A DNA stretch of 15,256 nucleotides, from assembly GCA_910587085.1 (NCBI GenBank), contig CAJUMC010000071.1, positions 1-15,256 of the forward strand. Direction: 5' to 3'. Below the pieces are notes generated by a model. The model searched no databases. It had not been told where the DNA came from and was given only the letters and a program-made list of their open reading frames with translations. Positions 6,105 to 13,219 of this stretch are shown piece by piece; the first letter of the stretch is position 1, and every line of letters begins with the position of its first letter. This stretch comes from an uncultured Lachnospiraceae bacterium (GTDB taxonomy: Bacteria; Bacillota; Clostridia; Lachnospirales; Lachnospiraceae). A program made the translations under genes and the position numbers.

Positions 6105-7382
6105 ATGCTGGATTTAAAATTTGTCCGGGAAAACCCCGAGATCGTGAAACAGAACATCCGCAACAAATTTCAGGACGGAAAGCTTCCGCTGGTTGATGAG
6201 GTAATTGCGCTGGATGCTGCAAACCGCGCCGCAAAACAGGAAGCGGACAATCTGCGTGCAAACCGCAATAAGCTTTCAAAGCAGATCGGCGTTCTGATGG
6301 GCCAGGGAAAGAAGACCGAAGCGGAAGAGGTTAAAAATCAGGTGAACGAGCAGTCCGCGCGTCTGGCTGAGCTGGAGGCGAGGGAAGCGGAACTGGAAGA
6401 AAAAGTAAGAAGGATCATGATGACAATCCCGAATATCATCGATCCGAGCGTGCCGATCGGCAGGGATGACAGCGAGAATGTCGAGGTGCAGAAATACGGC
6501 GAACCGGCGGTGCCGGACTTTGAGATTCCTTATCATGCGGAAATTATGGAGCGCTTCGGCGGACTGGATCTGGATGCGGCGCGGCGTGTGGCAGGCAACG
6601 GTTTTTACTATCTGATGGGAGATATCGCGCGGCTGCATTCCGCGGTAATTTCGTATGCGCGTGATTTTATGATCGGCCGGGGCTTTACCTACTGCGTTCC
6701 GCCGTTTATGATCCGAAGCGATGTTGTGACCGGAGTTATGAGTTTTGCGGAAATGGATGCGATGATGTACAAGATTGAGGGTGAGGATCTTTATCTGATC
6801 GGTACAAGTGAACATTCCATGATCGGCAAATTTATCGACCAGATCCTGCCGGAGGAAAAACTGCCGTACACGCTGACCAGCTATTCGCCGTGCTTCCGCA
6901 AGGAGAAGGGCGCGCACGGCATCGAGGAAAGAGGCGTGTACCGCATTCACCAGTTTGAGAAGCAGGAGATGATTGTGGTCTGCAAGCCGGAGGAATCTCC
7001 GGTATGGTTTGACAGGCTCTGGCAGAATACGGTGGATCTGTTCCGCTCGCTCGATATCCCGGTGCGCACGCTGGAATGCTGTTCGGGCGATCTGGCGGAT
7101 CTCAAGATGAAATCGGTCGATGTCGAGGCGTGGTCGCCCCGGCAGAAAAAATATTTTGAGGTCGGCAGCTGTTCGAATCTGGGCGATGCACAGGCACGCC
7201 GGCTGAAGATACGCGTGGCCGGCGGGGACGGCAAGTATTTTGCCCATACGCTCAACAATACGGTGGTGGCGCCGCCGCGCATGCTGATTGCGTTCCTTGA
7301 GAATAATCTTCAGGCGGACGGAAGCGTGCGCATTCCGGAGGCGCTGCGCCCTTATATGGGCGGCATGACGGAGATCCGCTGA
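6105..7382 (+). CDS. serS: seryl-tRNA synthetase
   Basis: SerRS is a class II synthetase that charges tRNA-Ser (and tRNA-Sec where present) as a cytosolic dimer. The 425-residue product has the standard length. Residues 1-~105 form the antiparallel coiled-coil tRNA-binding arm (MLDLKFVRENPE, then heptad-rich AEEVKNQVNEQSARLAELEA). The catalytic domain follows, with the serine-binding TSE at 234-236, motif 2 around 258-288 (SYSPCFRKEKGAHG, Arg265, then RIHQFEKQEM) and motif 3 near 380-400 (NNTVVAPPRMLIAF, Arg392). Motif 3 is the NNTVVAPPR variant instead of the NGSGLAVGR form of enterobacteria; I recall the variant from other Clostridia. ATG 6105 was chosen for the family N-terminus and for AAGGAGG at 6087-6093. 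The in-frame ATG 6078 and the alternatives further upstream lie in or next to the leader. Expression should follow serine tRNA charging through the T-box. Confidence 0.97.
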   Translation: MLDLKFVRENPEIVKQNIRNKFQDGKLPLVDEVIALDAANRAAKQEADNLRANRNKLSKQIGVLMGQGKKTEAEEVKNQVNEQSARLAELEAREAELEEKVRRIMMTIPNIIDPSVPIGRDDSENVEVQKYGEPAVPDFEIPYHAEIMERFGGLDLDAARRVAGNGFYYLMGDIARLHSAVISYARDFMIGRGFTYCVPPFMIRSDVVTGVMSFAEMDAMMYKIEGEDLYLIGTSEHSMIGKFIDQILPEEKLPYTLTSYSPCFRKEKGAHGIEERGVYRIHQFEKQEMIVVCKPEESPVWFDRLWQNTVDLFRSLDIPVRTLECCSGDLADLKMKSVDVEAWSPRQKKYFEVGSCSNLGDAQARRLKIRVAGGDGKYFAHTLNNTVVAPPRMLIAFLENNLQADGSVRIPEALRPYMGGMTEIR

Positions 7383-7407
7383 GATTGTGCAGACGAAACC
7401 GGCAGGG

Positions 7408-7433
7408 CGCAAAACGGCCGGGCTGTTTTTGCG
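7408..7433 (+). terminator. weak hairpin after serS
   Basis: CGCAAAA (7408-7414) pairs with TTTTGCG (7427-7433). The T run is inside the stem instead of after it, so this is at best a poor terminator, and read-through into the DUF5662 gene is likely. Confidence 0.25.
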
Positions 7434-7493
7434 GGCCGCGCTGCGGTGAGGTAAGGTAAGGAATGTTTGAGCGTCGGGAGGAATGAGAGAAAT

Positions 7494-8048
7494 ATGGAGC
7501 GATACCATTTTATTGAGCATTTTAAGACGATCACAAAGCACAGGCACCAGGTAATCCGCCACTGCTTCCGGGCGGGCATCGGATTTCAGGGTCTGTTCCA
7601 TGATCTTTCCAAATATATGCCGGCCGAATTTCTTGCCGGAGCCCGATATTATCAGGGCAGCCGGAGTCCGAACGAGGGTGAGCGGGAGGAATACGGCTAT
7701 TCCAGGGCGTGGATGCATCACAAGGGGCGCAACCGCCATCATTTCGAGTACTGGACAGACTATCAGCCGGAGACCGGCATGCTGTCCCCGGTGCCGATGC
7801 CGAAGCGCTATGTGATTGAGATGTTCTGCGACCGTGTGGCGGCAAGCAAGATCTATCTTGGGGCGGCGTACCGGGATCGAAGTCCGCTGGATTATTATAA
7901 CGGCGTGAAAAAGAAGCGGGTGATTCATCCGCAGACCGCAGAGCAGCTTAGGTATCTTCTTACGATGCTCGCAAAGCGGGGCGAGGAGCAAACTTTCCGG
8001 TATATCCGTGCCTGGAGACGCGGGCGCGTTCAGATTCCGGAGGAATAG
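7494..8048 (+). CDS. DUF5662 family protein, His/Asp-rich, probable metal-dependent HD-like protein
   Basis: I recognise this 184-residue protein as the DUF5662 family of Firmicutes and some phages, whose function is not established; members have been mislabelled as catalase. Visible are a run of spaced histidines in the first helices (His9, His16, His18, His23), the pair LFHDLSKYMPAEF with His36-Asp37, a second cluster WMHHKGRNRHHFEYW (His75-76, His82-83), and MFCDRVAASK with Asp113. The order of His, His-Asp and a later Asp recalls HD-type phosphohydrolases, but that is inference. No signal peptide or membrane segment is present, so it should be cytosolic. ATG 7494 is chosen with GGGAGG at 7476-7481, 12 bases upstream; TTG 7467 is in frame but less likely. 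It lies about 110 bases after serS, probably read through from it, and ends before a strong terminator. Confidence 0.82.
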   Translation: MERYHFIEHFKTITKHRHQVIRHCFRAGIGFQGLFHDLSKYMPAEFLAGARYYQGSRSPNEGEREEYGYSRAWMHHKGRNRHHFEYWTDYQPETGMLSPVPMPKRYVIEMFCDRVAASKIYLGAAYRDRSPLDYYNGVKKKRVIHPQTAEQLRYLLTMLAKRGEEQTFRYIRAWRRGRVQIPEE

Positions 8049-8067
8049 ACAGAACAGAAAAGTATGA

Positions 8068-8123
8068 AAAGGCCGGGAATACAAAGCATATATATTTCAT
8101 ATTGCTGTATTTCCGGCCTTTTT
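8068..8123. terminator. bidirectional intrinsic terminator (DUF5662 gene and pot operon)
   Basis: AAAGGCCGGGAATACA (8068-8083) pairs over 16 positions (one G-U) with TGTATTTCCGGCCTTT (8106-8121), followed by Ts on the + strand. On the - strand the same stem is followed by TTTTCATACTTTT, so it can also stop the pot transcript. Confidence 0.88.
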
Positions 8124-8174
8124 ATTTGTTAAATATCTGCATTTCTGCTCTCTTTTAAGCATCAGTATCCTGAA

Positions 8175-8298
8175 TTCTTAAAAGAGGGCAGTTGCTGTTG
8201 CAGCTGTATGGTGTGCTTCCTAAAAGCAGGCAGCTTCCGTTGCAGCGTCCGGTCTGCTTCTTAAAATTAGCAGCTTCGGTTGAAGCTTTCCGGTCTGC
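8175..8298. repeat. three degenerate 41-42 bp tandem repeats with hairpins
   Basis: Copies are 8175-8216 (42 bp), 8217-8257 (41 bp) and 8258-8298 (41 bp). Each starts TTC(T/C)TAAAA and ends GG(T)(G/C)TG(T)GC or GGTCTGC. The centre of each holds a dyad with a four-base loop: CAGTTGC-TGTT-GCAGCTG in the first, a weak CTTC-CGTT-GCAG in the second, and AGCTTC-GGTT-GAAGCT in the third. A separate hairpin, GACTGC (8311-8316) with GCAGTC (8326-8331), follows before the potD stop. The block fills the 3' untranslated part of the pot operon. I see no coding potential in 8124-8346. Confidence 0.65.
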
Positions 8299-8346
8299 AG
8301 GCAGCGTTTTGACTGCTATAAAGCGGCAGTCCTTTTCCTGTACCGT

Positions 8347-9489
8347 TTAATTGCCTCCGCGCTGATTCCACTTGTTCAGATACATTGCCTCCGCCTCCTC
8401 GCCGAGATAGCGGAAGGTTTCGCAGCGCTCCAGGATTTCGCTGCCAGGGAACGCAATTTCGCTGTTGCGGATATCCTCGTCCTCAATCAGTTCTCTGGCC
8501 GCCTTGTTCGGCGTGGAGTAGGTGATATAATTGAAGTTTGCAAGAGCCACATCGGCCCGGCAGAGGAAGTTGATCCAGGCTTCGGCGTTCTCCTTGTTCT
8601 GTGCGGTCTTCGGGATGACCCAGCTGTCGATCCAGACATTGGACCCTTCCTTCGGTACAACATAGACAAGATTTTCGTTTTCACGCTGCGTGTAGATGGC
8701 TTCGCCGGAATAAATCACGCCCAGGGCAGCCTCCTCGCCGATCATCTTGTCGCGCACCTGATCAACCACGTAAGCCTGTACGAGCGGATACTGCTTCTGC
8801 AGAAGCTCAAGGGCTTCATCGAGTTCTGCCTCGTTCGTTGTATTCTGGCTGTAGCCGAGATATTCGAGCGCAATCATAAACGCATCGCGCACACTGTTGA
8901 TCATCAGGATTTCCTGGGAGTATTTTTCGTCAAAAAGCACGCCCCAGCTGTCAATCGGCTCATCCACCATAGTTTTATTGTAAAGGATGCCGACGGTGCC
9001 CCAGCAGTACGGGACACTGTAGAGATTGCCAGGGTCAAAGTTTTCCGCACTTTTCAGGTATTCCGGGTCGATATTGGAAATATTTGGAATATTATCGTAG
9101 TTCAGCGGAAGCAGCAGCTCCTCGTCGATCATTTTCTGAATCATGTAGTCGGAAGGACAGACCACATCGTATTTTGCTGCCCCGGTCGCCACAATCGGAT
9201 ACATATCCTCATTTTCTTCAAAATAATTGTAATGCACGCGGATACCGGTATCTTTCTCAAATATGTCGATCACGCGCTCGTCAATGTATTCACCCCAGTT
9301 GTAAACGTAGACATCGCCGTTTTCCCCGGCCTTGTAGCTGCCGGTGGCAGTAAGGCTGAAAGCATCCCCGTCATCCCCGCCGTGCAGGAGATCGGAATCA
9401 TCGCCTTCCCCGCCGTCTCCGCAGCCGGAAAGGGCAAGAAAAAAGCTGATGGAAAGTGCGGTAAAGCATCTTGCATTTTTAAATTTCAT
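8347..9489 (-). CDS. potD: spermidine/putrescine ABC transporter substrate-binding lipoprotein
   Basis: PotD captures polyamines outside the membrane and delivers them to PotBC. The 380-residue product starts with a lipoprotein signal peptide: Lys/Arg, a hydrophobic core, lipobox LSGC with Cys23. An acidic Gly/Asp spacer and the family-1 binding fold follow. Residues matching the polyamine pocket of E. coli PotD, as I recall them, are visible: YNWGEY (Trp34 and Tyr37 there), PSDYMIQKM (Ser83, Tyr85), NSVRDAF (the Asp168/Glu171 region), and NVWIDSW (Trp255, Asp257). ATG 9489 was chosen because it starts the signal peptide and has AGGAGG 9 bases upstream; the frame stays open further upstream without meaning. 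It is the last gene of the operon, 128 bases after potC, with a stem-loop in the gap that could raise its dose over the permease. Spermidine versus putrescine preference cannot be told. Confidence 0.95.
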   Translation of the reverse strand: MKFKNARCFTALSISFFLALSGCGDGGEGDDSDLLHGGDDGDAFSLTATGSYKAGENGDVYVYNWGEYIDERVIDIFEKDTGIRVHYNYFEENEDMYPIVATGAAKYDVVCPSDYMIQKMIDEELLLPLNYDNIPNISNIDPEYLKSAENFDPGNLYSVPYCWGTVGILYNKTMVDEPIDSWGVLFDEKYSQEILMINSVRDAFMIALEYLGYSQNTTNEAELDEALELLQKQYPLVQAYVVDQVRDKMIGEEAALGVIYSGEAIYTQRENENLVYVVPKEGSNVWIDSWVIPKTAQNKENAEAWINFLCRADVALANFNYITYSTPNKAARELIEDEDIRNSEIAFPGSEILERCETFRYLGEEAEAMYLNKWNQRGGN

Positions 9490-9523
9490 AGTGAAATACC
9501 TCCTGAAATCGTTTTTGTATTGA

Positions 9524-9548
9524 CCGGCGGGAAAGGTGATTCCGCCGG
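9524..9548 (-). other. stem-loop between potC and potD
   Basis: On the transcript, CCGGCGGAA and TTCCCGCCGG pair with one bulged base and a six-base loop, 35 bases before the potD start. No T-tract follows, so it is more likely an mRNA-stabilising or processing hairpin than a terminator. Confidence 0.5.
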
Positions 9549-9617
9549 CTCCTGCGGGCCCATCCGGATTGTGCATGGTGCCCGGTCAAGCAGGGAGCAG
9601 CCGTTTACCTGCCCGGA

Positions 9618-10421
9618 TCAGGCCGCATTCTGCTGCAGCCGTTTCTTTTCCTGCTTCGCGCCGGCCCGGTTGATAAAAATCAGCAGCACGAGCACGCTGA
9701 CAAACAGAAGCGTGGAAAGAGCATACATTTCCGGCTTGATGCCCTTGCGGGTCTCCGAATAGATCAGCGTGGAAAGGGTGCTGACCGAGTTTCCGCGCGT
9801 AAAATGCGTGATGATAAAATCGTCGAGCGAAAGCGTGAAGGCGAGGAGAAAGCCCGAGAGCACGCCGGGGAAAATATCCGGCAGCACGACGGCAAAAAAG
9901 GCCCGGAGCGGTTTTGCACCCAGGTCGAGCGCCGCCTCATAGGTGCTGCGGTTCGTCTGCTTCAGCTTCGGAAGAACGCTTAAAATCACATAAGGAACAT
10001 TGAAGGATGTATGGGAGAGCAGCACCGTCCAGAAGCCGAGCTCCAGCTTCAGTGCGAGAAAGAGCAGCATCAGCGAGATGCCGGTGACGATCTCCGCGTT
10101 CAGCATCGGGATATTTGTTACGCCGAGCATCATTGCGCGCGGCAGCTTTTTCATGCGGTTGATGCCGATGGCGGCCACGGTGCCGAGCAGCGTGGCGAAC
10201 AGGGCGGAGAGCAGGGCGATAATCAGCGTATCCCGCAGCGCTGCCAGGATCGTGTCGTTGGAAAACATGGAACGGTACCATTTTGTGGTAAATCCGCCCC
10301 ATTTCGAGCGCGATTTTGAGCTGTTGAACGAAAGCCCCACAAGCACAAAAATCGGTGCGTACAAAAACAGGATCACGAGGGCGAGATAGAGCTTCTGCCC
10401 GAAACGTTTCAATTTTACCAT
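9618..10421 (-). CDS. potC: spermidine/putrescine ABC transporter permease PotC
   Basis: PotC is one of two inner-membrane permeases that form the polyamine channel and dock to the PotA ATPase. The 267-residue product has about six hydrophobic segments, beginning with LYLALVILFLYAPIFVLVGL and ending with LLFVSVLVLLIFI. The cytoplasmic EAA loop that contacts PotA is clear: YEAALDLGAKPLRAFFAVVL followed by PDIFPGV. The ATG at 10421 overlaps the end of potB by 7 bases, showing translational coupling, and AAGGGAG lies upstream within potB. Length and spacing are normal for the family. The C-terminus is Lys/Gln rich (AKQEKKRLQQNAA). It is translated after potB and before potD, in the standard ABCD order. 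Confidence 0.96.
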   Translation of the reverse strand: MVKLKRFGQKLYLALVILFLYAPIFVLVGLSFNSSKSRSKWGGFTTKWYRSMFSNDTILAALRDTLIIALLSALFATLLGTVAAIGINRMKKLPRAMMLGVTNIPMLNAEIVTGISLMLLFLALKLELGFWTVLLSHTSFNVPYVILSVLPKLKQTNRSTYEAALDLGAKPLRAFFAVVLPDIFPGVLSGFLLAFTLSLDDFIITHFTRGNSVSTLSTLIYSETRKGIKPEMYALSTLLFVSVLVLLIFINRAGAKQEKKRLQQNAA

Positions 10422-11242
10422 ACGTTTGCGCTCCCTTCTCCCTTGTCATATTTGGCGACAAGCGCCATGGAAAGCAGAACAAAGAGCATCAGCACAAGAG
10501 AAAGCCCCGAGCCGGAATGCCAGTTTGCCAGCTTCTGAAACTGCTGCTCGATTACGTTCCCGATCAGAAGCACCTTGCTTCCGCCGAGGATGTCGGAGAT
10601 AACGAAGGTGGTCAGCGACGGCACAAATACCATGGTGATGCCGCTGATTACGCCGGGGATGCTGAGCGGAAAAATAATCCTGGTAAAAGTATGAAAATTT
10701 CCCGCGCCGAGATCATGTGCCGCGTTAATAACATTTTCGTCAATTTTGACAAGGGTATTGTACAGCGGCAGTATCATGAACGGCAGAAAGTCGTAAACCA
10801 TGCCGAGCACAATCGCCGCCGGCGAGTTGATAATGTTGACCGCAGGGAGGTGCAGGAACTGCAGAAGCGTGTTCAGCACGCCCTTTCGCTCCAGAATGTT
10901 CTGCCAGGCGACGATGCGCAGCAGCGAATTGATCCACATCGGCATGATAAAGAGCATTACGAGGAGGCTGTTGCTCTTGAATTTCATGTTCCGGAGAACC
11001 ATCGCCAGCGGATAGGCGATCAGCAGGCAGAAAAGCGTGGACAAAAGCGACAGCCGCACAGAGAGCCAGAGCGCCCTCCGGTTTTCCGGGGAAGCGATAA
11101 GGCGGATATTGTCCAGCGTAAAGCTGCCGTCCGAACGCGAGGTCAGCCCGTAGCCGACAACCATGAGCAAAGGGATTATTGTAAACCCAAGCATCCACAG
11201 CCCGTAGGGGGTGGAGAGGAGTATGGTGTTTTTCTTTTTCAT
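10415..11242 (-). CDS. potB: spermidine/putrescine ABC transporter permease PotB
   Basis: PotB is the partner permease of PotC. The 275-residue product has six likely membrane segments, with the first at LWMLGFTIIPLLMVVGYGL and strong ones at LLSTLFCLLIAYPLAMVL and SLLVMLFIMPMWINSLL. The EAA-type coupling loop is NAAHDLGAGNFHTFTRIIFP followed by LSIPGV. ATG 11242 was chosen because MKKKNTILLSTPYG is a family-like N-terminus and GGAGG lies 5 bases upstream; the frame remains open to 11299 without a ribosome site. It sits 62 bases after potA and overlaps potC by 7 bases. Nothing suggests damage. Confidence 0.96.
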   Translation of the reverse strand: MKKKNTILLSTPYGLWMLGFTIIPLLMVVGYGLTSRSDGSFTLDNIRLIASPENRRALWLSVRLSLLSTLFCLLIAYPLAMVLRNMKFKSNSLLVMLFIMPMWINSLLRIVAWQNILERKGVLNTLLQFLHLPAVNIINSPAAIVLGMVYDFLPFMILPLYNTLVKIDENVINAAHDLGAGNFHTFTRIIFPLSIPGVISGITMVFVPSLTTFVISDILGGSKVLLIGNVIEQQFQKLANWHSGSGLSLVLMLFVLLSMALVAKYDKGEGSANVW

Positions 11243-11304
11243 AATTCCTCCAAAAATGAATGCTGCAGTTCTTTTTTGTTGTAAAAAAATCAGCTGCAAA
11301 TAAT

Positions 11305-12381
11305 CTACAGTTCGCCGGCAGTAGCCTTCTCGTCCTCGGATTCCGGTTTGTTCATAATCTGAATGTCAAACGGGTCGACCCGGATTCCGACCTCGCTGCC
11401 GACCGATGCCATGTCGGTGGAGTGGACAAGCCATTCGTAGCCGTTTGCCATAACCTCCATTTCATAGTGGACGCCCTTGAAAATAAGGGAGGTGACGCGG
11501 CCCGTAATAATGCCGTTTTCCGGGGCTACCAGATCAATATCCTCCGGACGGATCACAACGTCCACCGGCGTATTCTGCCCGAAGCCGGTATCGACGCACG
11601 GAAAATCGGCGCCGAGAATGTTAACGAGCTTATCCTGCACCATGGTCGAGGAAATAATATTGCTCTCGCCGATAAAGTCCGCCACAAACGCATTTTTCGG
11701 CTCGTTGTAGATGTCCTCCGGGGAGCCGATCTGCTGGATATAGCCCTGGTTCATCACCATAATAGTGTCGGACATTGTAAGCGCCTCCTCCTGATCGTGC
11801 GTGACGTAGACGAAGGTGATTCCGAGCTCGTTTTTCAGGCGGATCAGCTCGTACTGCATATCCTGGCGCAGCTTTAAGTCCAGAGCGCCGAGCGGCTCGT
11901 CAAGCAGCAGAACCTTCGGTTCGTTCACGATGGCGCGGGCGATTGCGATACGCTGCTGCTGGCCGCCGGAAAGAGAATCCGGCATGCGGTTTTCATAGCC
12001 GTCAAGATTGACGAGCTTCAGCGCGTATTTGATTTTGTCCTTGATGTATTCCCTGCTTTTTTTCTTGATTTTCAGCCCGAAGGCAATGTTTTCCGCGATG
12101 GTCATATGCGTAAACAGCGCATATTTCTGGAATACGGTGTTCAGCTGGCGCTCGTTCGGCGGAAGTTTTGTAATATCCTTCCCGTTGAACAGCACTTTCC
12201 CCTCATCCGGCGTCTCAAAACCGCCGATAATGCGGAGCGTCGTTGTTTTTCCGCACCCGGACGGGCCGAGCAGCGTCAGGAATTCGTTTTCGCGGATGTA
12301 CAGATTCAGTTCGTCAATGACGGTATTGCCGTCGTAACGCTTTGTTATATTGACCAGCTCGATCAGTTTATTGTCAATCAT
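11305..12381 (-). CDS. potA: spermidine/putrescine ABC transporter ATP-binding protein
   Basis: PotA is the ATPase of the polyamine importer, bound to PotBC on the cytoplasmic side. The 358-residue product carries the Walker A GPSGCGKT (39-46), Q-loop Gln85 in VFQKYALF, ABC signature LSGGQ (137-141), Walker B VLLLDEP (Asp161-Glu162), D-loop GALD and the switch His195 in VTHDQEE. The C-terminal third, from about residue 240, is the TOBE-type regulatory domain (VVIRPEDIDL, FKGVHYEMEV). The true start is ATG 12381 (MIDNKLIELVNITKRY), with AGAGG 8 bases upstream; an open stretch to 12486 encodes nothing family-like and covers the stem-loops of the spacer. It is the first transport gene, 119 bases after the regulator, with a terminator-like hairpin between, so its level may be lower or conditional relative to the regulator. 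Confidence 0.97.
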   Translation of the reverse strand: MIDNKLIELVNITKRYDGNTVIDELNLYIRENEFLTLLGPSGCGKTTTLRIIGGFETPDEGKVLFNGKDITKLPPNERQLNTVFQKYALFTHMTIAENIAFGLKIKKKSREYIKDKIKYALKLVNLDGYENRMPDSLSGGQQQRIAIARAIVNEPKVLLLDEPLGALDLKLRQDMQYELIRLKNELGITFVYVTHDQEEALTMSDTIMVMNQGYIQQIGSPEDIYNEPKNAFVADFIGESNIISSTMVQDKLVNILGADFPCVDTGFGQNTPVDVVIRPEDIDLVAPENGIITGRVTSLIFKGVHYEMEVMANGYEWLVHSTDMASVGSEVGIRVDPFDIQIMNKPESEDEKATAGEL

Positions 12382-12399
12382 CGTTATACCTCTTTCCGG

Positions 12400-12484
12400 C
12401 ATATCGCAGGCGGCCTGCGGTATGGATGCTGTGCGGACATTCGGTGCGGAACGGGAGCTTCCACGCAACGCCGTGAGGGGAAGC
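12400..12484 (-). promoter_or_regulatory. two stem-loops in the regulator-potA spacer
   Basis: The first in transcript order is 12484-12457, GCTTC and CACG paired with CGTG and GAAGC. The second, 12424-12400, is an 11-pair stem (one G-U) CATACCGCAGG/CCTGCGATATG with a 3-base loop, ending 7 bases before the potA ribosome site. Neither has a T-tract. They could influence potA translation or mRNA ends. I see no promoter in this spacer. Confidence 0.5.
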
Positions 12485-12513
12485 AAAAAAGCCGTTCTGC
12501 TCAGAAGCTCGGC
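12485..12513 (-). terminator. attenuator-like terminator overlapping the regulator stop codon
   Basis: On the transcript GCCG and TTCT pair with AGAA and CGGC, with AGC bulged on the 5' side and a GAGC loop, and six Ts follow (12490-12485). The stop codon TGA (12503-12501) is within the hairpin. The stem is short, so termination is probably partial, as expected inside an operon. Confidence 0.5.
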
Positions 12514-13040
12514 GGAGTGGAAACCCAGAGAAGCAGCGCGCCGGTTCTGCCGGGAGCGCTGATAAAATGCTTTTTGTTCGGGGTAAAGTAAAAGGATTCC
12601 CCTTTTTTAACCCGGAACATCTGGCTCCCCAGATGAATGGTTACGGCTCCGTTCAGCACATAGCCGAATTCCTCGCCCTCGTGCGGATTGTCCGGATAGG
12701 TTGAGCCGTCCGGCTCCAGAGTCAGAAGGATCGGTTCCATCATGTTTTTCTGGGCGTTCGGGATGATCCACTCGATTTTGTTTTTCAGTTCATTGTCGAT
12801 TTTTTCAAAATAATCTGTCTTGCTGAAAACAACCTGTTCGGAAGCAGTCTTTGAAAAAAATTCCTCGAGGTTGGTTCCGAGACACTGCAGGATATCCACA
12901 AGCGTGGCGATGGAGGGAGAGGTGAGGTCGCGCTCCAGCTGGGAAATAAAACCTTTCGACAGCTCGCAGCGATCCGCCAGCTCCTCCTGGGTCAGACTTT
13001 TCTGAATGCGAAGCTCCTTGATTTTCCCTCCGATTTTCAT
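12501..13040 (-). CDS. XRE-family regulator with C-terminal cupin domain, first gene of the pot operon
   Basis: The 179-residue protein joins an N-terminal XRE/Cro helix-turn-helix (about residues 7-62: LRIQKSLTQEELADRCELSKGF in two parts, then SQLERDLTSPSIATLVDIL) to a C-terminal cupin_2 barrel (about 103-172). The cupin motifs are PHEGEEFGYVLNG (His120, Glu124) and GESFYFTPNKKHF (His158). This architecture is shared with PuuR and other small-molecule-sensing repressors. As it leads the potABCD operon, the ligand is probably a polyamine; that is inference. ATG 13040 has AAGGAG 6 bases upstream. The promoter and a palindromic operator lie directly before it, which fits autorepression. It contains one Cys near residue 53 and no membrane segment. 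Confidence 0.93.
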   Translation of the reverse strand: MKIGGKIKELRIQKSLTQEELADRCELSKGFISQLERDLTSPSIATLVDILQCLGTNLEEFFSKTASEQVVFSKTDYFEKIDNELKNKIEWIIPNAQKNMMEPILLTLEPDGSTYPDNPHEGEEFGYVLNGAVTIHLGSQMFRVKKGESFYFTPNKKHFISAPGRTGALLLWVSTPPSF

Positions 13041-13068
13041 AATCCGCTCCTTGTGCTGCTATACTATA

Positions 13069-13096
13069 TTAAACTTCGAGTTTAGAATTTCTAAAC
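13069..13096 (-). promoter_or_regulatory. candidate operator of the XRE/cupin regulator
   Basis: A 17-base perfect palindrome, GTTTAGAATTTCTAAAC (13080-13096), sits about 11-27 bases downstream of the predicted start point. A further half-site, TTAAAC (13069-13074), lies on the other side, so three TTAAAC/GTTTAG/CTAAAC elements are 11 bases apart, one helical turn. AAACT-TCG-AGTTT (13071-13083) forms a second, overlapping dyad. The position fits a block of transcription by the first gene's product. Confidence 0.6.
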
Positions 13097-13113
13097 ACGT
13101 AATGTCGAAATTT

Positions 13114-13141
13114 ATTATACACGGAAACGGCGGCGTGTCAA
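13114..13141 (-). promoter_or_regulatory. consensus sigma-A promoter of the pot operon
   Basis: On the - strand TTGACA (13141-13136), 16 bp spacer, TATAAT (13119-13114). Both hexamers are perfect. The predicted start is near 13107, giving a ~66-nt leader. Confidence 0.85.
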
Positions 13142-13219
13142 GCATTATTAAAATAATATCCCGATAATTGAGTCCCCGCGCGCTCGTGGGAAGAGGCCGG
13201 CGGCAGGGAACAAGCTGCC

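Noticed and set aside
6276..8084. A 602-codon open frame on the - strand across serS and the DUF5662 gene
   Set aside because: It is the mirror of well-supported genes and shows the same antisense composition; no domain is recognisable.
8175..8298. CRISPR array
   Set aside because: The units are contiguous, degenerate 41-mers with no unique spacers, and there are no cas genes.
10355..11284. A 309-codon + strand frame across potB
   Set aside because: It is antisense to potB, is full of His, Gln, Arg and Asp from reversed hydrophobic codons, and has no start context.
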